Assembly: GCA_003342895.1 (NCBI GenBank)
Contig: PTFA01000366.1
Span: 558,001-622,000 of the forward strand
Reading direction: 5' to 3'
DNA from: Casuarius casuarius
Lineage: Eukaryota; Chordata; Aves; Casuariiformes; Casuariidae
DNA length: 64,000 nucleotides
Under the pieces are notes generated by a model, which worked only from the letters and a program-made list of their open reading frames with translations, did no database searches and was not told where the DNA came from. Positions 46,301 through 58,200 of the stretch are shown here, one piece after another; position 1 is the first letter of the stretch; every line of letters begins with the position of its first letter. Made by a program: the position numbers and the translations under genes.

Positions 46301-49300
46301 TCTCAAACTATTGCTGCCCTGTGGCTGAGGACAAAGAAAAGACACCTTGAGGGAAAGCCTAGCACTGAAAAACTTCATCTCAAGCAATTCACTTTTTGCA
46401 AAACCTACCCGTAATCACATTAACAGGTTTCCCAGTTGCTGATCTCAGGCAGCTTAATAGATGCCTCCACTTAGATGCCTCCCCTGCACTGCACATATAA
46501 AACTTTTTATTCAACAACTGTTCTCTACATGCAGGATTCATACTTCAGGTCAGGCAGGTTCCACATAAGGTGTGACAGCAGAGTTTGGCCTCGTAAGTAT
46601 CACATGAATAGATCTGTCCTTTAACATCAGCTTCTTTTTCCAGTCTTCATCTTCTAACTGCTTGGTTCTTCCTTCTCTCCCAGAACAATTCCAGATCTTC
46701 TTCCCCAGTCACCTGAACTGGGCTTCCTAACCTCTCCTCCTTCCCTGAGCAAAGTTTAACTCTGCAGTTTATCCCAAAGCATGGCACCATCCTGTCAGCT
46801 AAAGTAGCCTTTCTAATCTGTGGTCCAGCAGAGAAGAGCACAGAGAAAACTCTGTCAGCACTCAAGTCGCATAAATTGTGTCACAAGTATCAGGATGGAG
46901 CAATTTTGTCCATATCAGCTCTGTTCTGCAAGACATGAACCCTTTTCAATGTGTTGCTTCTCTGCAAATTCAGGGATTCCTGAAACAGAGGTAACACAGC
47001 AAGCCAGGAGTTTCCCCATATGGTCTCCCAACCAGGTCCTCTTGCTCTTTGACCTTGAGGTGCCAGAAAGCAGATTAACTGCAAGTTTCTCTCTAAGTCT
47101 GAATTTCTTACTTTTTATCATTTCAAGACAAACTTCAAAGATATATTTTGGAAATACTAGGAAAACAGGATATTATAAACCATAAATCCCAGAGGAGAAA
47201 AGAAAAGAAAGTTTCTAAAGGAACTTTAAGACATACCCACAGCCTGTGGATAAGGAACAGAATAACCCATAGTGGCTTTATCAGTTGTATCAATGAGACC
47301 AAGTATTCTCAGAAAATAAAGCAACCTAAAGCACAAATAGATTCTAGCTAAGATAATTTTGATTTTGCAGTCACAACAGCTTGTGAATTTTGAGACAAAA
47401 GAAAAATCCTTTTGAGACAGAGTCTTTTCACCTCTGAAAAACAAAGCAACTCAATTTAAAGTAATATCGGGATAAACAGAAGTTATTCAAACAGTTCAGT
47501 GTAGAATATTTACAATATTGTTTAAGCAGATCCTCAAAGAACAAAAGTTGCTATTTAATAGAGATCTCAACAGACACACAAAGGTACATGTATGTAAACA
47601 CATGCCTAGAACATGTGGCATGAATCTCCTGCTAGTCACTCTATATCTGATGAGGAGGATTAAAGTGGTAGAAAGGGGCTCTAAATTTATTTGTAAAATT
47701 ACTCATTTTCTAAAGGGGCAGGAGAAAACAATGTTGTTTCCTTCTGAAGACCAACTCACAAACGTGGCCTAAGGGTCAAATTGTAGAAGTCACAGCAGAA
47801 GTCAACTGTAGCATCTGCGACTGTGGAAATCCAGAAGACAACTTTTTAATCCTTCCCATCATGTGCTTCTGCTGCTCATATACATGCAAGAGGCTATTCC
47901 TAGTCTTTGATCTCAGCAATGACTTTGCAGGACAACCATTAGCTACGCAGAAGTATTTCTGGTTTACAGTTTTAAAGGTGATGTTCTTCAGGATGTGGAC
48001 ATATCCCAGTAGAACATGTCTGAGCAGTAGCGGACAGGCCTTGCGCGAGTTCAGAAAGTTTACGGGCAATGAAGCTTTTACATATCATCAGCTTCTCTCT
48101 CTACCATACATGTCTTGAAGGCATCAAGTATTGTCTTCAGATCCTGACAGCACTTAGAGGCAGGTCTGCGCAAAGAGGCCTACAGGCAGATGGGCTCTCA
48201 TGTTTTGTCAAAGTCCTGAACATTTTCATAGCTAACTGGCTTTCTCTCCCACACTCTCGGTGTGACAAATTGCTGGCCATGCAGCACAGGGAGCACAACA
48301 CCTTCGCCCACTACCAGTGTTGTGCAGTGGAACCGGTCCAAATATAAATACTGCCCTCCAGCAAGCTACTGTTCTGCCAAGCACAAGCTCAAGAGCATGT
48401 CCTCCTCTTTAGCAGCCATTTTTTCTCCTGACACTTTGATGGGAGGACACTACAGTATCCCATTCCGGCACAGGATATGAAACAAGCTTTAAAATAACGT
48501 GAAAACAGAAGGCCACCAGAACTCCAAGAGTTACATATGAGAATAGACTCAATGCTCTGCACTGATCTGCTGTGATGGTAGGTCACTCTCACACAGGTCA
48601 GCAAGCCTGCAGAAGTTTCAGGATCACAGCAGAATTCATATTTGCTACCAGTATCTGGGACAGAGGAAACAGAAGGAGAAAGAATGATGCCCATTAGTGA
48701 CTTTGTCCAACAGAGAAAGATAGCATAAAATTTGATCACACTTGTTTTTTGAGATAATAAAACGTATAGCAGTTTTGTCCTTTCACTCAACACCACTCCC
48801 CTAAACCAAATTAACAAATAAAATGCTACCAAAAAACTTCAGACCATGGGATATCTACTGAATTATATGGCTTTTGCACTAACCACAATGAAGGTATCTT
48901 CTGGGGAAAAAAAAAGTTCAGGTCACCAGTAACAGCAATATATAAAGGGTCCAAACCAGAAAGCAAATACCTTAATGACAAAGCACTTATGGCTGCATTT
49001 GCGTCACTGTCTACTTTTCACCAGATTACATTCTTTACCCAACTGGTTCCCATTACCAATTTGGAAACAGAACACTGATTTTTTGCATGAATTGGAACAG
49101 ATTTCCTTCCTCTGTTTACCCTTTGTGTTGCTGGTATCTTTCTACCTTATCAAGGTCACAGCTTTGCTATTTAAGATCTCAGAGTTTTTTCTGATCAGAA
49201 TGCAAAGACTGACATGGTACATTTGCACAGTCTCCAAAGAAATTTTAGCAAAGTTAAGCTCATTCAAATATATTTTTGGAATGTTACTATTCCTTTCTAT

Positions 49301-49650
49301 GATGGAGATTTTGGGGGGAGAAGGGGGAGGGGAATAGGCTTAATCTTTGGTTCCTAATTTTATATGTATTAGTTGATCCTGACTCATAACTGCTTCATGC
49401 TTTTGCACTTGGGCAACAACCGCCGCAATTAGATCTATAGATTCCCATCCAGTCTAGTGGACAACAGATGAGGCTGTTTGAGATCATCTCCAAGACCAGT
49501 CTTCAAGTCTTTGCTTAGCCAGTGACCCTCTTGCTCTCACTGTAACCTGTAAGGTTAATTTTAAATGTTCTGTGGATGCAGCTTCAGCATGTGCCCATGA
49601 CCAGGGAATTAGGGATGTCTGTTCTCTAGCAACTCAGCAATGCTGCTTGT
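43370..49650. other. Non-coding sequence
   Basis: No gene is recognised. Open frames reach 147 codons (48389-48832 minus) and 121 codons (46820-47185 plus) without motifs and with overlapping counterparts on the other strand. A 14-base-period repeat is at 46458-46482. A G-rich patch at 49313-49332 has three long G runs, short of a canonical quadruplex. Confidence 0.75.
46458..46482. repeat. Short direct repeat, period 14
   Basis: TAGATGCCTCC occurs at 46458-46468 and 46472-46482. It is a small local duplication. Confidence 0.75.
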
Positions 49651-49654
49651 CTCC

Positions 49655-50130
49655 CTGCAGCTCTGCGCCGTCAGTTGAAAATGGACGCGGCACATCCCAC
49701 AGCACGGGGCAGCAGCAGCTGGGTAAGCTATCTGTCATGCTCCTGACGTAACGCTGCACCCCATGCTGTGGAGAGCCGGAGAGGGAAGCAGGTGGCACAT
49801 TTCTACAGGAAGTGCCAATGCCTTGGCCAGAGTATCGCAGCCAGCAAGTCTAATTATCCCAGGCATGCGTCTGGGTTTCCAGGCCCCCTTACCGTTGCGT
49901 AAAGAAGCCGTAGTATTCCTGCAGGTGCTCCTGGGCAACAGCTTGCAAAGCAAGTGTTCTGCCATATGGGGCCCTGGGCACGGCGCCACTGCTGCTCGAT
50001 GCATTTGGCACGTCAGGCCTGCTGTCGGGGAGCAGATTAAAGCATGCCGCTCTGAGTGGCAAGGGAAGACAGGACTCCCATATGACATGCAGTTAACGCT
50101 AGATCGCAGGCAAGGAGCAAAACGGGTTCA
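49655..50130. promoter_or_regulatory. CpG-enriched segment
   Basis: By hand count there are about 22 CpGs in 450 bases with GC content visibly above the flanks, against near absence of CpG for kilobases on either side. It falls short of a classical island. It contains TGACGTAA (CRE variant) near 49743 and the exon-like segment at 49661-49722. It could be a weak promoter, an enhancer or an exon-bearing region. Confidence 0.35.
49661..49722 (+). other. Exon-like segment in CpG-rich block
   Basis: GCTTGTCTCCCTGCAG precedes, and the 62-nt segment ends in CTGG before gtaagc. Both signals are near consensus. Two reading frames are open throughout (one peptide begins SAPSVENGRGTSHSTGQ). Base composition is exon-like, with seven CpGs in the first 100 bases of the block. 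No gene family is recognised and no partner exon can be assigned. Confidence 0.22.
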
Positions 50131-52538
50131 AATCTGACTTCCAAGATTAGAGGCAGGAAAACTTAAACCAGAATTATCACGAATGTGATCGTGATAGCAT
50201 GTTACAGACGAGAGTGACTGAAAAAGAGGGAAGTGTCTCAGTACAAACATTCAAAAGTCTGTGTTTAGTCTTCCCTGCAGGAACTGACACGAACACCCTT
50301 TCTGCCCTTACAGCTACGTCTACAGGAGGCTACCTGTGTGAAGGAGGAGAGCGTAAATGTTTCTGACACAGCTTTGATAGCAGACACATCTGAATAAAGA
50401 ACTGCAGAAAAATTCACAATGTAATTTTGATTTTGTCCAGAAATGGATGAATTTCCAAAAAAAAATTTGCTATAGATTTTTCATGAAATTCTTTACAGTA
50501 GCAATGCACACTATCATTTAGTTGCATCCTTAAGTATGCTTCAGTTTAACAGGCTTTTTGTCTTTTTTCTCCCTGTTCTCTGATTTCCATCTAAATAAAG
50601 CAGTATTCTTCAGTAAAAGCATGACTTAATTCTCATGTGATTATATTTTATTTGCTTCTTAAAATACTTTATCTGGAAATAAGATTATGTGATTAAGGTA
50701 ACAAACTGCACACCAAGTAGTAAACAGTCACAGTGGAAAGCTTATGAGCTAAAATGTCTGCATAGGGATGAGACTGCAAATATTTGTGAAACAGAAGAAT
50801 TCAACAGAAGAGGGGCATGAATACATTATTTACATTTACAACCAGAAAGACTGCAGTATAAAAGCAAAACTTTATTGTAAAGTAAACTCCGTACTGACAT
50901 GCTGTGTGTTGCATTGCACATGATGCCCCAAGAGAATATCTATTTTAATTAAACATCTTGTTTTCAGGGTGTCTACTTCAGGCATTGTATTTACATCCTA
51001 CATATTAAACTGCCTTGCAAAAAAGATCTGGCACCTAAGAGTTTTGGCAAGAAAGGAACATTTAATTAGGTCTGCACACAGACTGGCTTGAACTTCTGAG
51101 TATTAATAACCTTCTCACATTCCTGGAGTCACTAGTTACATTAGTTGCTGCTTGCTGTGTATAAGCAAAAAAACTGTCACTGATCCCTTAAATCTGCTGC
51201 AACTAATTAAATCGGTCGCCAACTACAAATGCAGGTATACAGTTTCAGTAGGACCTCTTTGATTACCTAGTTTCAGCTAAGGTTTTCATAAAGGACTTGA
51301 GAGTTCTCAACATCAACAATGTGGTTAGGCAAGATTTTAATGAAAGAACATCCAAAAGAATGACACATAGCCCAGCCAATGTGTGAGACAACAGAGGTAT
51401 CTAACCGAACCCACTCCCCATGTTAATAAACTAGCGGAGTAATTTCCTGGTAAGACTCATGGGATTCAGAAAAATACAATACTGACTATAAACACTGCAA
51501 ACTTTAAACATCTTTCCTCAAGCCAGAACCAAGTAGATGGTATGAGCTTCATGTAACAGGAACTTTAGTTGTGGTACCATTTTACAGTCACTCTGTCATG
51601 TGCATTAAAAAAAAAAAAAATCACCAATGTTTAGCTGTAAGAAGGTTTTGTAACAGCATGTAGTACAAGCATCGAACCAGAACGCTGTGGTAGGTGATGA
51701 AGAAAACAAATAGCAGGCAGTGGCAAGTATTGTGAAACCATCTCTTGGGTACCTTACAGTGAACAGCTGTCCCCTGAGACTGGTGGCAGCCTGGGTATGG
51801 CCAGCTAGGCACTTTGTCTCTGAAACCATGGAGGGATGGCCAGCTGCTGAGAAGGCACCTGGGCACTCCGACCACCAGCTCCACCTGGCTCCAGGAGTCC
51901 CCGCTGCCTGGCAGGACCATCCCTCTCTTGGCATACGGCGGAGGGAAAGCTGTACAGAAGACATTTATTAGCGTTCCTTTCAGATGTTAGCAATTGGGAA
52001 GATGTTTTGGAAATAGTGGGGTTAAAAGAGGAACTCCCGAAGACTCCAGACATGCAGATGGAACAAACCACAGAAAACCCCCACATCACTCCCAATTTTC
52101 CTGTCCAGTGACTGGATGAAGTACAATGAAGGATCTTGACACCTCCTGTTAAAAGAGATCAATTTCCTTGTCAATAAGGAAAAGGGAGACAGAGTCTGGA
52201 TAGAGTATTTTCTGATGCTGAATGGGTCTTTTGGATTAAACATGTGGTAAGAGACAAGAAGATAATCACTTCCCGGTTGTGCTGAATATTATCTAATCCT
52301 ATATGGGTAAACAGGATTGAGAAGTGCTTACAGTTCAGGTAGGGACTCCTGCTCAGTATTGCACAGCTTTTTCAGATGCAAGAGACAAACCACTGCTTGG
52401 AAAGACTGGCTATCCTTGCTCAAGGCAAACAGCAGCAATTCAGATAGGAAAGAAATGCAGTGAAATGGCACTGTCTTAATGGGACAACACTGGCACCCAG
52501 TGGTTTTAAAAAGAGCCAATTCTTGTTTTTCTTTTCAG
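50131..52538. other. Non-coding sequence
   Basis: No gene is recognised. 50400-51600 is AT-rich with several AATAAA words. Poly(A)14 is at 51607-51620. 51720-51970 is GC-richer with overlapping frames on both strands (up to 119 codons, minus) and no motif. Confidence 0.75.
51607..51620. repeat. Poly(A), 14 bases
   Basis: An uninterrupted A run. No retrotransposon body is recognised next to it. Confidence 0.9.
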
Positions 52539-52899
52539 GAAGTGTTTTCTTTTGAAAGATTGCTGCCAAGTCTCCTTGGTTAGGAGACTTAGACACGCTT
52601 TGCCAGCTAAGACCAGAGGAAAGACTATGAATTCTTCACAAACAAGACACCAGAAAGTTTCTTTTCAATTGTTCTTCACTGAGTTTTGGCACTCAACAAT
52701 GTCATTTATTACAGTAAGAAATAAGAAGATGCAGGAGTATTTCGGTCTAACAGAGCCCATAACAGCTTGGCAAACTAGAGACCTTCAGTCACCTCAGGTG
52801 ACTCATATTCTGTCTGGGTTTATACCAGGAGAGCTGGTTTTCTGCAGTAGATCCTCTTCCTCTTCAGAGGACTTTTTGTCCCAGTATTCCTGTCCTTAA
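52539..52899 (+). other. Long open segment after strong acceptor
   Basis: TTCTTGTTTTTCTTTTCAG ends at 52538 and is a near-ideal acceptor. From 52540 the frame is open for 119 codons to TAA at 52897-52899. A donor candidate (CCTCAG then gtgact) lies at 52797, giving exactly 86 codons. The peptide has a Ser-rich stretch near its end but no domain I recognise. It could be a terminal exon of an unannotated transcript. Chance frames of this length do occur in 64 kb. Confidence 0.18.
52787..52803. promoter_or_regulatory. 17-bp palindrome, paired CACCT/AGGTG
   Basis: AGTCACCT and AGGTGACT flank a single C and are exact complements. CAGGTG and CACCT are recognised by ZEB1/ZEB2, SNAI and E2A-class factors, and inverted CACCT pairs suit two-zinc-finger-cluster ZEB proteins. 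Function is inference. Confidence 0.35.
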
Positions 52900-55190
52900 C
52901 TCACCGTTTTGCCATATCACATTTTACTGTTTACCTAGGAAAGTACTCTATACAAGAAAACACAATCCCTACACTTCTTTCTTGGTGCTAGCTAAGAGGC
53001 AAAGATTATCTTTGGGTTATGCGTGTGTTTATTAAAATTGTAGAGTGCTTTATATAGTATAGTAGAGAGTTTTTATAGTATCAATGAGAGTAAGAAAAAA
53101 TGCTTTTAGTCCATTATTTGTCACAGAATATGTAGGGTTGTGGCCTCCCCATATAAGCCAAGCAATTTTTCTTAATCTGCAATGGTTGGCTTATGTGAAC
53201 ATCTTAACAGGCACAGAAGAGACAAAATAAGTAGCTTGATTCTCAAGTCTCAGCAGGGATCTCATGGTTTCAGCTCTTATGAAGGTCTGAAAGTGAAACA
53301 AATTGAGTAAGATATGTAGGCTGCAAGGGCAAAGCACAGAAAATAAAGGGGCCAGCCATCCTCTGCTCTTCTCAACTGGAATCCAAGGACTCAGAGACCA
53401 TCATCTGCACAATTTCACCTGGGAAATGTGTGGAGAAGACAGCAGGAGAAAGATCTTCACATTCATCCCTTTTGCGGAGGTGGTGACACCAAATTCATGG
53501 TTTTTTCCTCTTCTTTGAAGCTCAGCGAGCCAGTTGATATCACCTGAAAAACCTACTCTGATGGACACAAAAGGAAGAGCCAAAAAACTGGTTGACACGC
53601 ATTAGCTCATTTGCATTACAGGAAGCAAGCCAAAGCTTTCCCACCTTGAGATAAAGCAGTCAAAAAGACCATGAAAACAGTTTTTGCAAGGCGCCTTGCA
53701 GGGGTGTGCGAGAGAGAAAGGAACAGGCACAGGCTTGTTTGTGCAGGACTTAAACAATGGCAAAGAGCAGAGATATTAAGCTGGGAACACAGCTGGCCAA
53801 AACACATGGCTTTGCAATGGTATTGAAGGCGTTAGTGGATGTTGTCTGGAAGAGCACTGCATGGCGCAGACACAGAAGGCAGCTCCTTGAGAAATATGTA
53901 ACAACCGCAACTCTAAAAAGAGCCTTTTTTCAGTCCGCACTGAGTATAGGTTGAGTGTGCTTGTGCATGCTCACACACGCTCTACAGCAGACTGAAATTC
54001 CTCACTTCTCTGTGCTTCCACTCTGACCTATGACTGCAGGAAAGCAGTCCATTCAAGGTCATGCTTTTGCCCTCCAGAGTAAGGCAGATAACTGAAGTGG
54101 CATATTGGTGGGTTTTGTGATAGGGACTTGTCCATCCAACAATAGCATCATTTGATTGCAACACACTTGATCCAGGCTCAGGGTATCGACATGACCATAA
54201 AAGCCTCTGTAGGTCATTACTAATACAATCAATGGGCCTTCGCTTTTTTTTTTTTTTTGGTTTTGGTTTTAACAATTTTGTCCTGAAATTATGGCTTTTA
54301 TATGCTTGTCTCAAAGTAAAAGTCAAACAAAGTATTGATTTAACTTTTTTTATCCCTCAAAGTATTTAAGCACATTTTCACAAACGTAAACACATATTTT
54401 GCTGGACCAGAATCTTTACTGAAGCAATAATACAAATAAAATTACACAACTCACAAAAAGAAACATTGACATTCCATTCTTTACAACAGTTGTCTAATCC
54501 TAAAATGCCCTGGCCTTGCACCAGTACAAAGAAAAGAAAGATGTAATTATCACTTTATTCTGCTTGACAAAACAACATAAAACTGGATAGTCCTGTTAAG
54601 TTAAAGGATGATGGGAGAACACAGTTTACAGGAGGAGACATGTTAGAGCTTGAAACATCCCCCTATATCCATCTACTCAGATTTTTCTAAGAAGCACTTG
54701 CATACTTGCCTACATTTGACTCAGCTCACTCATACGTGATGCTCCAATTTATTTCCATAAGAAAAGAAAGAATACAATAACCCAAATACATTCCAGCAAA
54801 ATGACATAGAGTGAGGCCTGTATTATAGCAAATAATGCAGTTGCCATTGGACAGAAGATCATAAAGCCTACTATTTGACTTGATCCATGTTTGTTTTATC
54901 TCTTTCTCTTTTTGCTCAGGCACTCATACCTCCTTCAGACAGAAAGGACTCTTCTATTTAATTAGAAAAACAACAGAATAAAGTAAATATTTTCCTTTTT
55001 TTTTTTTACATTTGATCAGTATTCAGGATTATAAATTCCACTGTATTAAATATCATTCAAACACGAGACCAGATGTCTTCATGTTTACAACACATTCTTT
55101 TGGCATAGCTTGTCAAACCACAGTCAGTCTTGGAAAATCTGAATATGAATGCTTTCATGCAAGTTGTCTCCAATGTCTTTTTAGCCCAGG
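52900..55190. other. Non-coding sequence
   Basis: No gene is recognised. It includes poly(T)15 at 54244-54258, T-rich sequence at 54996-55007 and several short frames. Confidence 0.75.
54244..54258. repeat. Poly(T), 15 bases
   Basis: A T run followed by GGTTTTGGTTTT. It is a simple repeat; no element is recognised. Confidence 0.9.
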
Positions 55191-55191
55191 C

Positions 55192-55217
55192 GATTTAAAA
55201 CCATGTTGTTTTAAATC
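55192..55217. other. Perfect 10-bp hairpin, 6-nt loop
   Basis: GATTTAAAAC and GTTTTAAATC are exact complements around CATGTT. It is AT-rich and therefore of modest stability. It is the longest perfect short-loop inverted repeat I found in the window. Confidence 0.7.
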
Positions 55218-55219
55218 AA

Positions 55220-58200
55220 GTTGCCCAGTTATGCGTTCTGATCACAGTATCTTAATAAACTCTATCATTCAGATATTAGCCTGGCTTTCATATCTTATTC
55301 CTTTTATAGCCTGGAAAACTTTGATTTAAGCAGGTGCTTTCCTGAAAATGAACTCAGACAATCTGAATGAAACGGTTTAACTGACATACTATTTTAATTT
55401 TTGTAGGGAGACAGTGCTGACACAGCAGCACTTGAAGAACTGTGGTGTCCTTCCTTGGGTAAGGGAAGAGAAACCTTTCCAATTTCAGTCAGTTCTAGGT
55501 GCCAAGTGAATATGACATGCCAGCATGTCCCTCTCTAACTGCTGCATTTCATTCTTCACAGGTGTGAAAAAACCTCAGCTGGTGTTCACCCTGTGCACTT
55601 CTAAGGATGCCAGTGTCCTGTGGAGAAAGTTCAAGGACAATTATCTCATTGTCTAATTGAGCAGGCACCTACACAGTTCTCACACCTTCTTATGGCAACA
55701 TAGGTTCATTATCTGTCCTCAACCTCCTCCAGAAGAGTTTTGCACTCAATTCAAAAGTACATAGCACTGACAGGCAAAGAAAAGTTCCTTAGCTTAGAAA
55801 GGCAAAGAAACACAACCCAGTGTGATTTTTCCCTCATGCTTCAGTTTCTTCCCTCATCCAAAATCAGAAAGCATAATCCAGGGGCATAGAAAACTGGATT
55901 TTAACAGGAAATGCTTAGTGGCTTGGGTGGATATGATCATTAGAAATACAGTATTTTTTTTCTTGGATTCTAACTTTCAAATGCAGCTTTGTTTTCTGTA
56001 TTTGTCATGAAGCTTGAAAAGTTTTTTTCTTAGAAAGATACTCATTAAGACAAGGATTCAAGGAACCAGTGTTTTCAAGGGAACATGTGTCTCACTGTTG
56101 CCTCAATAGATGGTCATTCATAGCTAAAATGCCTGTGCCTGAGGTAAATTTGCAAGGATTAGCAGAATGGAGAGCTATCACACATCTGAACTGAGGAGAC
56201 AACTTGTAATCTCAATGAAGCATTTACACTTATACATAAAGCAGGCAATTAAATAGATGCCATAAGCTCCACAGTCTCTTTTATTCATGCCAGATGCTGA
56301 ACTTGCCTGCCATGCAGATTTCTGAGAAATCTCTTAACTTTAATATATATTTCCAGTTACAGTGACAGCAGTTACCGACATAGAAAAGAACAAGACCTGC
56401 TCTTGTGGCAAAACTCCTTATGCCATACAGGTCTAGGAACTGTACCATAAAATCGCCAGGAGTGCAGACAGTTGCTGATTTGATAAGAACCAAGCAAGGT
56501 TTTGTTTTGTATTGTGTGTTTTTTTTCTTTGCCATTTCTTCAGCTCTGTCTCTCATTACATCAGAGCATGGCTTTGCTTTTTATTGTCTAGACTCTTATT
56601 TAAAATCAAAAACAAATAAAAACCTATGTCAAAATTAAATCCTGTTATGCATCCTTTCATCATAATGCCTTGGGGACCTCCTTTTGAGCTTAGATAATCC
56701 TTAAATAAAAAACTTTTTCCCTCCTGAGATTATAGTTCTAAGCAACCAAATCTGAGACCTTATATTTTTGTGCCTATACTGTATATATTTCTCATTAAGG
56801 ATGGTGACTTCTTTACTTCAATTTTCCAGAAATACTGCTTACTTTATAATGCAAGTGTTGTTTCTGTTGTTTGTTTTATGACTGAGGCAGATCTTGCATG
56901 AAGAGTATTTGAAATTTTACTTTATGACTGAAGCCTGTAGGCCACAATTCTGATGACTGATGTTTAGAAAATTGTGTAAGTTTCAAGGGCTCAGTGTGAA
57001 TAACGACTTGAATATGCTGCCCACAATAAGTGATCCAGCAGATGAACAGAGTTGGAGAAGAAGTCTTTACATATGGAGAAATTCATCAAAGGAAACCTGC
57101 TTTTATGGACACCTTTATGGTAGCAAGGACCTGGACTCAGTGTCACAAGGGGGATGGTTCAGTGCTGGGACTCAGAGTGGCAGCAGACTTGCCTTATCCC
57201 TCTTTCATCCCCTCCATGTCATAAGACCAATTTAAATCCTTCTGAAATCCAGTCTCTTTTCTTGGAAACTATTTAACATATTGAATGCAAGTGCTACCTT
57301 GGCTAGATAGAGACAAAATGTAGGCAGTCAGTGCCCTGTGCTCCCTGGGGAAGTGACAGCCGGCCACGAGGTACGGGTGGGAGGCTCCAGTGAACAGTTC
57401 AGCCAGGTAGTTTCTCAGTACATTTTCCAAATGGGTTGTAGCTGTGTGGGGCTAAGTCAGGTGAAGAGACAGAGGGCATGACAGGATTATGCAGAAACAT
57501 GGAGTTCCTCATAGGCTGACTCATTTTTCTGAACTGAATGGCAGCAAGACCTGAGGGCAAGCATGGCTAAAACTTTTCTGACGGAAGTGGTCTAGCACAA
57601 AACTTGTATGGATCCCAGCCCAGCTCCTGCCCTCTCTCGTACTTCCTGCTTCACCATGACTGTCTCTTGGAGCCCAGATTACACATTTCCTGTAAGCCAC
57701 GTGTGCACAACAGGAAAAAAAATCCGTCTTCTGAGTCATTCTTGCACTCCTCAGTGCAACCCAATATGAAATGCAACATGGGGGTAATTTGGTGAGGCTT
57801 GCAATGTCTGCCGTATCTCTGCTGAGCAGTGTGCCATGCATTTGAATGAAACAAAGTGATGTGGTTCAGTCATAGGTACTAAAAAATCATAAATCAAGAA
57901 CTTTTTTGCATTTTGAAATTCAAAATCAGAATCTGAGAGTTTCCAATGCCTTCACATCCTAGAGAAAAACAGAATTCAGATGATGTCCAAGATAAATAAA
58001 ACAGATAAGCACTACTCAGGTAACTTACTGAGTATGCTAGATTTGTATGATTCACATCTAGGCCCTCTTTTAAAACATATCACAAAGCTGTATATTCGGA
58101 ATGGTTTGCTGGTAGCTGCTATTCAGTGCCATGTTCACAAGAACTCAGGCACACATTTTTTTTACCCCAGGTGCTCAACTCAGCACCCAAGAGAAAATCC

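Noticed and set aside
48389..48832. 147-codon minus frame
   Set aside because: No recognisable domain and shadowed by plus-strand frames at 48069-48480, so treated as chance.
49303..49335. G-rich patch as a quadruplex
   Set aside because: Only three runs of three or more G are separated by loops, so the canonical four-run rule is not met.
50125..50135. GGGTTCAAATC, a tRNA B-box-like word
   Set aside because: No matching A-box at tRNA spacing and no cloverleaf can be formed from the flanks.
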